Positions 44,294-52,235 of a DNA stretch of 58,659 bases are shown in pieces (within the stretch, counting starts at the first letter, position 1; every line of letters starts with the position of its first letter). The notes beneath the pieces are model-generated. The model had not been told where the DNA came from. It saw nothing but the letters and a program-made list of their open reading frames with translations, and ran no database searches. The position numbers and the translations under genes are program-made. Source of the stretch: Irregularibacter muris (GTDB lineage: Bacteria; Bacillota; Clostridia; Eubacteriales; Garciellaceae); the NCBI RefSeq assembly GCF_024622505.1, contig NZ_JANKAS010000016.1, positions 1-58,659 on the forward strand, read 5' to 3'.

Positions 44294-45347
44294 AGAAAAA
44301 TACCACAGCATGAATGAGCAAATTTTTCCTGATCAAGAGCTTATAAATAGAGTGATGCACTCCAAGGAAGGAAAGAAAAGGGGAAAAAACAAAGTGAAAA
44401 TGTTATTTCCTAAGCCTATGATTATTGCAGTAACTTTGATGATCATTGTTTTAACATCCACCCCTGTACTTGCGGCAAATATTCCAGCTGTTTACGAGTT
44501 AATGCATTTGATTTCTCCCTCAACTGCCCAATTTTTTATGCCTATACAAAAATCTACTGAAGATAATAGGATTAAAATGGAAGTTGTGTCAGCCTATACC
44601 AAAGACAATACAATTGAAATATATATTACTATGCAAGACCTTATAGGAGGACGTATTGATGAAACTACAGATCTTTATGACAGTTATTCCATTCATCGTC
44701 CCTTTGATAGTTCGGCAAGCTGCAGTTTTGTGGGCTATGATGAATCAACCAAAACAGCAACTTTTCTTATCACCATAACAGAGTGGAAAAAACAAAAGAT
44801 TGTAGGGGACAAAATAACCTTTTCAGTTCGGGAGTTTTTAAGTGATAAACAGGTGTATAATAATGTACCCATTGAAGTAGACCTAAAAAATGTTGATCAT
44901 AGGCCATCCACAAATCAAGTTTCTATAAATGGCTTTAGTGGGGACAAGGAGGTAGAAGATTTTTCAAAGGATGCAACTGCCCCTGAAGTTCTCATCCCAT
45001 CCCGTCCAATGGATTTTCCCATTGAGGGTATTGATCTTACAGGCCTTGGATATATCAATGGGAAGCTTCACATTCAAACCTCTGTTGTGGATAACTTGAG
45101 GAAGGACAATCATGGACATTTTTTCCTAAGGGATAAGCAGGGAAATGAAATCCTATATGATTATAGTGTTCATTTTACGGACAATTCTAATGGAGACAAT
45201 AGAGTAGATTATGTAGACTATGTATTTGATATTCCCCAGTCAGAAATGGATCAATATTCTCTTTATGGAAACTTTATAACCAGTGGATTGCTTACAAAGG
45301 GAAACTGGCAAGTGACCTTTCCTATTGAAGAAATGAAGAAGGATTAA
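44286..45347 (+). CDS. DUF4179-type putative anti-sigma factor
   Basis: A 353-residue single-pass membrane protein. The cytosolic N-terminus is about 1-38. One transmembrane helix lies at about 40-60 (MIIAVTLMIIVLTSTPVLA). An extracellular DUF4179-like domain follows (IKMEVVSAYTKDNTIEIYIT), then a second beta-rich domain. Translational coupling to the sigma gene indicates it is the cognate anti-sigma factor. Signal unknown. Confidence 0.8.
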   Translation: MFKEKYHSMNEQIFPDQELINRVMHSKEGKKRGKNKVKMLFPKPMIIAVTLMIIVLTSTPVLAANIPAVYELMHLISPSTAQFFMPIQKSTEDNRIKMEVVSAYTKDNTIEIYITMQDLIGGRIDETTDLYDSYSIHRPFDSSASCSFVGYDESTKTATFLITITEWKKQKIVGDKITFSVREFLSDKQVYNNVPIEVDLKNVDHRPSTNQVSINGFSGDKEVEDFSKDATAPEVLIPSRPMDFPIEGIDLTGLGYINGKLHIQTSVVDNLRKDNHGHFFLRDKQGNEILYDYSVHFTDNSNGDNRVDYVDYVFDIPQSEMDQYSLYGNFITSGLLTKGNWQVTFPIEEMKKD

Positions 45348-45712
45348 CCCTTTGATACCATAAAAAGCGGAAGTAGAAATAAAAAGAATAAGTATTTGTA
45401 AACCTATCCCAAATTTTTTCATACAATAAAATATAGCAAGCCTAGAAGGATAACAATAGCCTAAAGCCTATGATTATAGTGCATTTTAGGCTTTTTTGCT
45501 GGAGAATATGATATAATGCTTTGGCATGTTATTTTTATTCCTAAAAGGGGTATAAATAAGATTGTGGTATACTCCCACCACGCATATTTTACCGATCAAA
45601 AGAGCGAAGTTATTACATTTTATTTCTTCGGGCAGCCTCATATATGCAGGTGTCCAGGAATAGTGATTCGATTATAATATAAAGGGATTTAAAAAGAAAA
45701 AGGATGTTGTAG
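45348..45712. other. Intergenic region with terminator and promoter
   Basis: The arms AGCCTAAA and TTTTAGGCT are followed by TTTTTTGC (45458-45498) and terminate the sigma operon. TATAAT in GATTATAATATAAAG near 45677 is a likely -10 for the ArAE/ABC operon. No gene seen. Confidence 0.55.
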
Positions 45713-46723
45713 ATGAAGGAACATGTGATCAGAGGTATAAAAATTACCTCGGGAATGATTGTGGCGATATTGATTGCTAAGGCTTTACATATGGAATTTT
45801 ATACTTCGGTGGGCACCATTGTGCTGGTAAGTATGTTGGATACAAAAAAACAGTCCCTTAAAATTGCAGGGACTCGTTTATTGGCAGCTATCCTTTCCTT
45901 GGCACTGTCTTGCCTATTATTTTCCTTATTTGGATTTTCCATCACTGTATTTGGCATCTATCTATTTATTTTTACTATAATGATGTCAAAATTTGATACC
46001 ATGATTGCTATTGTGCTTAATGTGGTGTTGGTATTGCATGTCTATTCCCTAAAACAGATATCAGCAGCTATAATTTTAAATGAATTTCTTTTGATGTTAT
46101 TAGGGATTACTGTAGCCCTTGTTTTTAATGCCTATAATGTTAATATAGAAAAGGAAATTAAAGACTATCAAAAACAGCTAGAAAAACATCTTAGCTCTAT
46201 TTTCTCCAACATGAGTTTATGTTTAATTAATGAGTGTAATTATGAAAGGATAGAAGAGCAATTAAGGGAGTTAAAAGAAATTATTTCCGCAGGGAAAAAA
46301 AGAGCCTATGATTATATGAATAGTTATTACCTACAGCATAATAACTATTATGTGGAGTATTTTATCATGCGTTCCCAGCAATATTATATTATTCGATCTA
46401 TGCAAAAACTCTTACTTCCGGAATTTCTTAAGAAATCAGAGGTCATGATGTTAAAATATTTTACCGAAGAATTTTTTATGAATACTAGGATATTGGACTC
46501 CTATGAAATACAGCTTAAGGCCCTAGATGCAATTAAGCAACATTTTTATGAAGCTCCACTGCCTACAACCCATCGACAGCTAAAAAATAGAATAGCTTTA
46601 AATCAATATTTATATTCCATGGAGGAAATCACCTTCATTATGATAAGATTTATTGAAAAATTTCAGTCGACAGAACTGTCCCAGTCATCTACTCTAGGTA
46701 GTGGGTATGAAAGAAAGGAATGA
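45713..46723 (+). CDS. ArAE/FUSC-like membrane protein
   Basis: A 336-residue protein. The N-terminal half has about six hydrophobic helices in pairs (GMIVAILIAKALHM; ILSLALSCLLFSLFGF; IAIVLNVVLVLHVYSL). The C-terminal half is charged and helical (LEKHLSSIFSNMSLCLINE). It fits the aromatic-acid-exporter-like superfamily and is distantly similar to the protein at 19232. It shares an ATGA stop/start overlap with an ABC-2 ATPase gene, suggesting an efflux-related operon. AAAGGATG site. Confidence 0.75.
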   Translation: MKEHVIRGIKITSGMIVAILIAKALHMEFYTSVGTIVLVSMLDTKKQSLKIAGTRLLAAILSLALSCLLFSLFGFSITVFGIYLFIFTIMMSKFDTMIAIVLNVVLVLHVYSLKQISAAIILNEFLLMLLGITVALVFNAYNVNIEKEIKDYQKQLEKHLSSIFSNMSLCLINECNYERIEEQLRELKEIISAGKKRAYDYMNSYYLQHNNYYVEYFIMRSQQYYIIRSMQKLLLPEFLKKSEVMMLKYFTEEFFMNTRILDSYEIQLKALDAIKQHFYEAPLPTTHRQLKNRIALNQYLYSMEEITFIMIRFIEKFQSTELSQSSTLGSGYERKE

Positions 46724-47667
46724 ACCAATCAATGCTGAAAATAAACAATGTTTCAAAGACTTATAAAAGAGGAAATAAAAAGGCTTTAAAGGATATCCAT
46801 TTAAATATTCAAAAAGGAGAATTCACTGCTTTATTAGGACAAAATGGAGCAGGAAAAACTACCCTCATCAATATCCTGGGAGGAAATGTGCATAAAAGTA
46901 CAGGAACTGTAATTATTGGAGACTATGATTTAGACAAAAATCCCCTAGAAATTAAAAAAATTCTCAGTATTGTACCCCAGGAGATAGGCAGTGACTATAG
47001 TTTTACCTTAGAAGATATGTTACAAAAACAATCAGGTTATTTTGGAATAAAAAATAATGAGGAATATATAGATGAGCTCTTAACGGCCCTATCTTTGCAG
47101 GATAAAAGAAAGGTCACTATGAGGGAATTATCTGGAGGAATGAAAAGAAGATTTTTAATTGCCAAGGCCCTCATTCATAAACCTCAACTTCTTATTTTAG
47201 ATGAGCCTACTGCAGGAGTAGATATAGAACTACGCCAGGTTATGTATAAGTTTTTAAACAAACTTCATGAGGAAGGTACCACCATTATTTTGACTACCCA
47301 TTATATAGAAGAGGCAGAAAAGCTATGTAAAAGAATCGTCGTCATCGACCAAGGAGAAATCATAGCAGACCAACCAAAGGAAGAACTCATGAAGGTCTTT
47401 TCCCAGCATGTTACTGTAGACTTTGAATTTGACTATGATATCCCTCACCAGGAAATAGAATTTCTAAAAGAGTTCAGCCCTAGGATTCAGGGAGATAGAA
47501 GACTTTGCCTAAAGGTGGAAAAGAATGGTTTATCGAGACTGATGAAAATGGTAAGTGATCAAGGACTGAACTTTATAGATGTAACGGTAAACAAGCCCAA
47601 ATTAGAGGATATTTACCTAAATCTAATCAGACACGACAGGGGGGATAATCATGAAAATATTTTATAA
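46720..47667 (+). CDS. ABC-2 type exporter ATPase
   Basis: A 315-residue ATPase of the drug/polysaccharide/Na+ exporter class: Walker A GQNGAGKTT, Q-loop IVPQEIG, signature LSGGMKRR, Walker B LLILDEPTAGVD and H-loop TTHYIEEAE. The tail (about 220-315) is typical of this class. The start overlaps the previous stop (ATGA). It pairs with the permease at 47651, whose gene it overlaps by 17 nt. Confidence 0.93.
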   Translation: MNQSMLKINNVSKTYKRGNKKALKDIHLNIQKGEFTALLGQNGAGKTTLINILGGNVHKSTGTVIIGDYDLDKNPLEIKKILSIVPQEIGSDYSFTLEDMLQKQSGYFGIKNNEEYIDELLTALSLQDKRKVTMRELSGGMKRRFLIAKALIHKPQLLILDEPTAGVDIELRQVMYKFLNKLHEEGTTIILTTHYIEEAEKLCKRIVVIDQGEIIADQPKEELMKVFSQHVTVDFEFDYDIPHQEIEFLKEFSPRIQGDRRLCLKVEKNGLSRLMKMVSDQGLNFIDVTVNKPKLEDIYLNLIRHDRGDNHENIL

Positions 47668-48427
47668 TTCCTTGGGTTTTAGAACCCTTTTATATAGAGA
47701 AATTCATCGTTTTTTCAAGGTGTTTGTTCAAACCATTTTAGCACCACTTTTATCCAATCTCTTGTATTTGGCAGTCTTTGGAGGGATGTTAAAGACTAGG
47801 GAGGTAGGACTAGAAGGGGTGAATTATCTACATTTTTTAGTGCCCGGTTTGGTAACCATGGGAGCACTTATGGCAGCCTATCAAAATCCTTCTTTTTCCT
47901 TGGTACAACAGAAATTCCAAGGGACCATTCAAGAAATCAATAGTTATCCCATATCGGATATGGAAAAATCCATGGCCTTTATCTTAGGAGGGACCTTTAG
48001 GGGTATTTTAGTAGGGATTTTGACCTATGTGGCAACTCTACCTTTTGTAGGGTTTTATATAGAAAAGCCATTCCTTTTCTTTTTCTCGATTATTCTTACT
48101 TCCTTTATATTTTCTTCTCTAGGATTGATTTTTGGATTATTATTGGATAATTTTGAAAAGATGAACTTTATTTTAGCCATTGTCATCACTCCCCTATCCT
48201 ATTTGGGAGGCGTATTTTTTGAAATATCTAAGCTTTCAGGAATTTTAGCTTACCTAGGCCTTCTAAATCCTATCTATCCTTTGGTGAGCATCACAAGATA
48301 TGCCTATCTAGGATTTAATGAAGGCAGTATTATAGCCCAAGGTAGTTCAGCGGCTATATTTTTAGTGGTGACCTTTGTGACTTCTATTCTATTATTTAAG
48401 AAGGGAATAGGAATAAAGGTCCGATAG
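47651..48427 (+). CDS. ABC-2 type exporter permease
   Basis: A 258-residue permease with about six transmembrane helices. It has the ABC-2 features FLVPGLVTMGALMAAYQNPS and the late motif SYLGGVFFEIS...LNPIYPLV. GGGGGG site upstream of ATG 47651. Together with 46720 it forms an exporter; the substrate is unknown, with drugs, lipids or an antimicrobial possible. Confidence 0.9.
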   Translation: MKIFYNSLGFRTLLYREIHRFFKVFVQTILAPLLSNLLYLAVFGGMLKTREVGLEGVNYLHFLVPGLVTMGALMAAYQNPSFSLVQQKFQGTIQEINSYPISDMEKSMAFILGGTFRGILVGILTYVATLPFVGFYIEKPFLFFFSIILTSFIFSSLGLIFGLLLDNFEKMNFILAIVITPLSYLGGVFFEISKLSGILAYLGLLNPIYPLVSITRYAYLGFNEGSIIAQGSSAAIFLVVTFVTSILLFKKGIGIKVR

Positions 48428-48453
48428 AAAATATAAATAATTTGATATTATTT

Positions 48454-48481
48454 TTGACAAATAGGATAATCTGACTATAAT
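48454..48481 (+). promoter_or_regulatory. Promoter of riboswitch-like leader C
   Basis: TTGACA (48454-48459), a 16-bp spacer and TATAAT (48476-48481). The predicted RNA would begin just before the riboswitch-like element. Confidence 0.8.
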
Positions 48482-48487
48482 GTAAAG

Positions 48488-48572
48488 AGGTTGGTGAAGT
48501 TCACCTAAACTCCTTTATGCTAATGACTCCCACAGGCAATATTATATTTATGTCTGTAGGAGTTTTGTTTTT
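48488..48572 (+). promoter_or_regulatory. Fluoride (crcB) riboswitch-like element C with terminator
   Basis: AGGTTGGTGAAGTTCACC, TAAAC, ATGCTAATGACTCCCACAG, then a terminator arm CTGTAGGAGT and TTTGTTTTTTT. This order matches the crcB motif, including the GCTAATGACTCC block that pairs with the loop. It starts at the predicted transcript start, as known fluoride switches do. One pseudoknot pair appears mismatched. The next gene is a Spo0E-like protein, not a fluoride exporter. Confidence 0.62.
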
Positions 48573-48734
48573 TTGGATTTTACAAAGAAGATTTAAAGAA
48601 AGTGGGCAATTCTGCCCTAATCTATGGTTTGCTCGTATAAAAATATTTATACAATGAATACTATAAGGGAGAAAATGGATCTATATAGATAGGCATAGGG
48701 AGACAATCAATAAGTTGGAGGAGTCAAGATACCA

Positions 48735-48950
48735 GTGAATAGGGATAGAAGAAAAAAACATCAAGTCAAAAACAAAGATAAACAGATAGACAATCATGGG
48801 TTAAAAAAAATGAGGCAGGAGATAGAAGACCTAAGGGATGAGCTCAATAAAAAAACTTTAGCAAATGATAAGGGAATAAGTAATCAAGAAACTCTAGAAT
48901 TAAGCCAAAAACTAGATCAACTAATTACAAAATATTTAAAAAATCTATAG
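48735..48950 (+). CDS. Spo0E-like aspartyl-phosphate phosphatase
   Basis: A 71-residue helical-hairpin protein ending IEDLRDELNKKT...LELSQKLDQLITKYL. The SQ(E/K)LD motif followed by LI..Y is the Spo0E family signature. Such proteins dephosphorylate Spo0A~P and delay sporulation. GTG 48735 lies about 12 nt after GGAGGAG, a rather long spacing, so a later start is possible. Confidence 0.8.
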   Translation: MNRDRRKKHQVKNKDKQIDNHGLKKMRQEIEDLRDELNKKTLANDKGISNQETLELSQKLDQLITKYLKNL

Positions 48951-49038
48951 AAAAAGAATAAGAGTACAAATTATGGTATATTTCCCCCTTTTTTTGTCCA
49001 AAATTATAATAAGGATAAGGAAAGGGGTAGGGTATAAG

Positions 49039-49353
49039 ATGAAAGCTATGGAACAACTTAAAGAAAGAGAAGGCATGGATTTTTTAAAGCAATGGTGGCA
49101 AGAACTTTCTAAGCTGTGGACAAGACAAACTCCAGAAGAAATAGAAGAGGCTAAAAAGAAACAAAAGACCAAAGAATTTGTAATCTTAGTTAATAAGGCC
49201 AAAGAAGATTGGAAGGATGCTCTAAATTATTTTGAAGAAGTCACTGATCCAGATTTAATAGAATTGGCTATTTATCGTATAGAAGCTACGAGAACTTTTT
49301 ATATCTATTTATTAAAAGAAGCAAAGAGAAAAGGAATTCGAGCGGAGGCATAA
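49039..49353 (+). CDS. YaaL/DUF2508 family protein
   Basis: A 104-residue soluble helical protein (FVILVNKAKEDWKDALNYFE; LIELAIYRIEATRTFYIYLL). It belongs to the YaaL family, normally encoded directly between recR and bofA. ATG 49039 is preceded by GGGGTAGGG; the upstream in-frame extension is hydrophobic and overlaps the leader. The function is unknown. Its position shows where the recR-yaaL linkage was broken. Confidence 0.88.
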   Translation: MKAMEQLKEREGMDFLKQWWQELSKLWTRQTPEEIEEAKKKQKTKEFVILVNKAKEDWKDALNYFEEVTDPDLIELAIYRIEATRTFYIYLLKEAKRKGIRAEA

Positions 49354-49426
49354 AAATATACATAAAACTTGCCCTAAGTTAATAAGATGATTAATAGGAC
49401 AATGCGTAAATAATGGGGTGAGAATA

Positions 49427-49705
49427 TTGGGAATAGAAATAGAAGTTTTAATTGCCTATGGTTTTGCACTAGTACTTTTATATATTACAGGCTATATACT
49501 TTATAAGCTTTTTTCTAAACCATTAAAATGGCTAGGGGTTTTGCTATTTAATGGCATACTTGGGGGAATCATGCTATTTTTGATAAATATGGTGGGAGGA
49601 TATTTTGATTTCTACATGGCTGTGAATCCCATAACTGTTTTAGTAGCTGGATTTTTAGGAGTACCCGGCATTGTATTAATGATTATTCTGAAAAATATAT
49701 TATAA
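49427..49705 (+). CDS. bofA: BofA-like pro-sigma-K processing inhibitor
   Basis: About 92 residues with three hydrophobic helices (LIAYGFALVLLYITGYILYK; GVLLFNGILGGIMLFLINM; VNPITVLVAGFLGVPGIVLM). BofA-family sequence NPITVLVAGFLGVPG is present. In B. subtilis BofA holds the SpoIVFB protease inactive during sporulation. I prefer TTG 49427, 6 nt after GGGGTG; a GTG at 49418 lies inside that ribosome site. Confidence 0.92.
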   Translation: MGIEIEVLIAYGFALVLLYITGYILYKLFSKPLKWLGVLLFNGILGGIMLFLINMVGGYFDFYMAVNPITVLVAGFLGVPGIVLMIILKNIL

Positions 49706-49740
49706 AAACTCAACTTTTATAGGGTTGAGTTTTATTTTTG
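49704..49740 (+). terminator. bofA terminator
   Basis: The arms AAAACTCAAC and GTTGAGTTTT are followed by ATTTTTG. Confidence 0.9.
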
Positions 49741-49860
49741 TATAGGAAAGTTGGTCTTGGGAATAAGGGATAAATCTGTCCTAGATTACTAGAGGGGTCT
49801 TAGCCGCTTTTTTTATTTTTTTGAGGGTTTTTAGAGATTGGAAAAGTTGTATACAATATA

Positions 49861-49890
49861 TTGACATAAGGAATAATATTCTGTTATACT
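49861..49890 (+). promoter_or_regulatory. Upstream promoter of the por operon
   Basis: TTGACA (49861-49866) with TATACT (49885-49890) at an 18-bp spacing. Further TATAAT boxes lie downstream, at 49974-49979 and 50004-50009. Confidence 0.65.
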
Positions 49891-50013
49891 TTTCTTGAGG
49901 AAACATGTTTCACAGCTGAAAGTGTTACATATCAATAAATTGAGAAACTGTTATACCTCGAAGAGATAATATGTTATAATACACGCAGCAAAAGATGAAG
50001 CTGTTATAATACA
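49883..50013 (+). repeat. Four TGTTATA direct repeats in the por leader
   Basis: TGTTATAC appears at about 49883 and 49950. TGTTATAATACA appears at 49972 and 50002, 30 bp apart. They could be stacked -10 boxes or an operator array. Confidence 0.55.
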
Positions 50014-50056
50014 ACAAAACCTAATAGGATAAGCTGTAAAAATATTATAAAATATT

Positions 50057-50098
50057 TTTGCATTCTATATTCCGATAGTTTAGAATATAGAATGCAAA
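50057..50098 (+). promoter_or_regulatory. 16-bp leader hairpin before the por operon
   Basis: The arms TTTGCATTCTATATTC and GAATATAGAATGCAAA have a 10-nt loop. No T-run follows, so it is not a simple terminator. It lies about 40 nt before the ribosome site. Confidence 0.6.
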
Positions 50099-50149
50099 GC
50101 AAAGTAAAGTAAAAAAATATTCTTTATATTTATGGAGGGAGGAGAGTAT

Positions 50150-50731
50150 ATGGGTAAGATGGTTGAAATCCGTTGGCATGGCCGAGGAGGACAAGGAGCG
50201 AAAACTGCTTCATTGCTATTAGCCGATGCAGCTTTCGACACTGGAAAGTATATCCAGGGATTTCCTGAATATGGTCCAGAGAGAATGGGAGCTCCAATTA
50301 CTGCTTATAACAGAATTAGTGATGATAGGATTACCATTCACAGCAATATATACAAACCAGATTATGTAGTAGTAGTGGATGAAACATTATTAAAGGCAGT
50401 AGATGTTGCAGCGGGTCTAAAGGAAGATGGAGGTATTATCATTAATACACATAAGACTCCAGAAGAATTAAGACCATTACTTAAAGGTTACAAAGGTAAG
50501 GTATATACCATAGATGCAAGAGAGGTGTCTATGGCAACTCTAGGTAGATATTTCCCCAACACTCCAATGCTTGGTGCTGTTGTGAAGATTTCTGGTATTA
50601 TGGGAGAAGATACATTCTTGGAATCAATGAAAAATTCTTTTGCTCATAAATTTGCTACTAAGCCTGAAGTTATCCAAGGAAATATGCAAGCTTTAGAGAA
50701 AGCTATGCAGGAGGTGAAAGGCCTTGAGTAA
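50150..50731 (+). CDS. porG: Pyruvate:ferredoxin oxidoreductase gamma subunit
   Basis: 193 residues with the family opening EIRWHGRGGQGAKTASLLLA, and YGPERMGAPITAYNRIS. ATG 50150 is chosen for GGAGGAGAG upstream; an ATG 18 nt earlier lies before that site. First of four overlapping or closely spaced subunit genes for the oxidative decarboxylation of pyruvate (or a related 2-oxoacid) to acyl-CoA with ferredoxin reduction. Confidence 0.93.
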   Translation: MGKMVEIRWHGRGGQGAKTASLLLADAAFDTGKYIQGFPEYGPERMGAPITAYNRISDDRITIHSNIYKPDYVVVVDETLLKAVDVAAGLKEDGGIIINTHKTPEELRPLLKGYKGKVYTIDAREVSMATLGRYFPNTPMLGAVVKISGIMGEDTFLESMKNSFAHKFATKPEVIQGNMQALEKAMQEVKGLE

Positions 50732-51041
50732 GAAACAATATAATTTTAATGCAGATGCTACTTGGGAAGAGTTAACTCCTGGGGGTAATATTTATAAAGC
50801 AGGTAGTGCTCATGATTTTAATACAGGGGACTGGAGATCTATGAAGCCTATTTGGGTGGAAGAAAAGTGTAAACAATGTATGCTTTGTCCTCCAACCTGT
50901 CCTGATAGCTCAATTCCTGTAAAAGATGGAAAAAGATTAGATTTCGACTACGATCATTGCAAAGGCTGTGGAGTTTGTGTAGCCGTTTGTCCTTTTGAAG
51001 CAATTAAATTCGTAGAAGAAGGAAGCGAGGAGGTTAAGTAA
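50724..51041 (+). CDS. porD: Pyruvate:ferredoxin oxidoreductase delta (ferredoxin-like) subunit
   Basis: 105 residues. Two [4Fe-4S] motifs are CKQCMLCPPTCPDSS and CKGCGVCVAVCP. A TTG start at 50724 lies 7 nt after GGAGGTG and overlaps the gamma gene by 8 nt. It passes electrons from the catalytic core to ferredoxin. Confidence 0.95.
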   Translation: MSKKQYNFNADATWEELTPGGNIYKAGSAHDFNTGDWRSMKPIWVEEKCKQCMLCPPTCPDSSIPVKDGKRLDFDYDHCKGCGVCVAVCPFEAIKFVEEGSEEVK

Positions 51042-52223
51042 ATGGGTATTCGAGAAAGATTAAGTGGTAATGAAGCAGTAGCAATTGCTATGAAACAAGT
51101 TAATCCTGATGTAATGGCAGCATTCCCCATTACACCATCTACTGAAATTCCTCAATATTTTTCACAATTTGTTGCCAATGGAACTGTAGATACTGAATTT
51201 GTTGCTGTTGAAAGTGAGCATAGTGCTATGAGTGCTTGTATTGGTGCCGCTACAGCAGGTGCTAGAACTTGTACAGCAACTTCTGCCAACGGACTAGCCC
51301 TAATGTGGGAAATGCTATATATTGCGGCTTCCAATAGATTACCTATTATTTTAGGTGCTGTAAATAGAGCATTATCTGGCCCAATCAATATTCATAACGA
51401 TCATAGTGATACTATGGGAGCAAGAGATTCTGGCTGGATTCAATTATATTCAGAAACGAACCAAGAGGCTTATGATAATACAATCCAAGCCTTCAGAATT
51501 GCAGAACATTTAGATGTTCAATTACCGGTTATGGTATGTCAAGATGGTTTCATCACTAGCCATGCCATTGAAAATATTGAATTAATTGAAGACGATAAGG
51601 TAAAGGATTTTGTAGGAGAATATACCCCAGAAAATTACCTTTTAAACAGAGAAAATCCAATGGCTGCTGGTCCTTTGGATATGCCTCCATATTATTTCGA
51701 ACATAAATATCAACAAGCAGTGGCATGTGAAAATGCTAAAGAAGTTATTCTAGAGGTTGCTAAAGAATTTGAAGCAATGACTGGAAGAAAATATGGTTTC
51801 TTTGAAGAATATAAATTAGATGATGCTGATGTTGCTATTGTTATTCTTAACTCTACTGCTGGTACCGCAAAGGCTGTTGTAGATGAGTTAAGAAAAGAAG
51901 GCGTAAAAGCAGGTCTCTTAAAAATAAGAATGTTCAGACCATTCCCAGCTAAGGAAATTGCTGAAGCTCTTAAGGGGAAAAAAGCAGTAGCTGTTATGGA
52001 CAAATCTGAAATGTTTGGAACCAATGGTGGTCCTGTATTTAACGAAGTTAGAAGTGCAATGTATGATTTTGCAAATGATGTTAAAGTAATTAGCTACATC
52101 TATGGCCTTGGCGGAAGAGATGTTAGAACTGATGATATCAAGGTTGTATATGAGAACTTAATGGAAATTGAAAAATCCGGTCAAGTAGATGAGGTTTACA
52201 ACTATTTAGGATTAAAAAAGTAG
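51042..52223 (+). CDS. porA: Pyruvate:ferredoxin oxidoreductase alpha subunit
   Basis: 393 residues with the pyrimidine-binding domain opening SGNEAVAIAMKQVNPDVMAA and FPITPSTEIPQ, FVAVESEHSAMSACIGAATA, and a C-terminal transketolase-like domain (FRPFPAKEIAEAL). GAGGAGG site; starts directly after the porD stop. Confidence 0.95.
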   Translation: MGIRERLSGNEAVAIAMKQVNPDVMAAFPITPSTEIPQYFSQFVANGTVDTEFVAVESEHSAMSACIGAATAGARTCTATSANGLALMWEMLYIAASNRLPIILGAVNRALSGPINIHNDHSDTMGARDSGWIQLYSETNQEAYDNTIQAFRIAEHLDVQLPVMVCQDGFITSHAIENIELIEDDKVKDFVGEYTPENYLLNRENPMAAGPLDMPPYYFEHKYQQAVACENAKEVILEVAKEFEAMTGRKYGFFEEYKLDDADVAIVILNSTAGTAKAVVDELRKEGVKAGLLKIRMFRPFPAKEIAEALKGKKAVAVMDKSEMFGTNGGPVFNEVRSAMYDFANDVKVISYIYGLGGRDVRTDDIKVVYENLMEIEKSGQVDEVYNYLGLKK

Positions 52224-52235
52224 GAGGTGGCGTAA

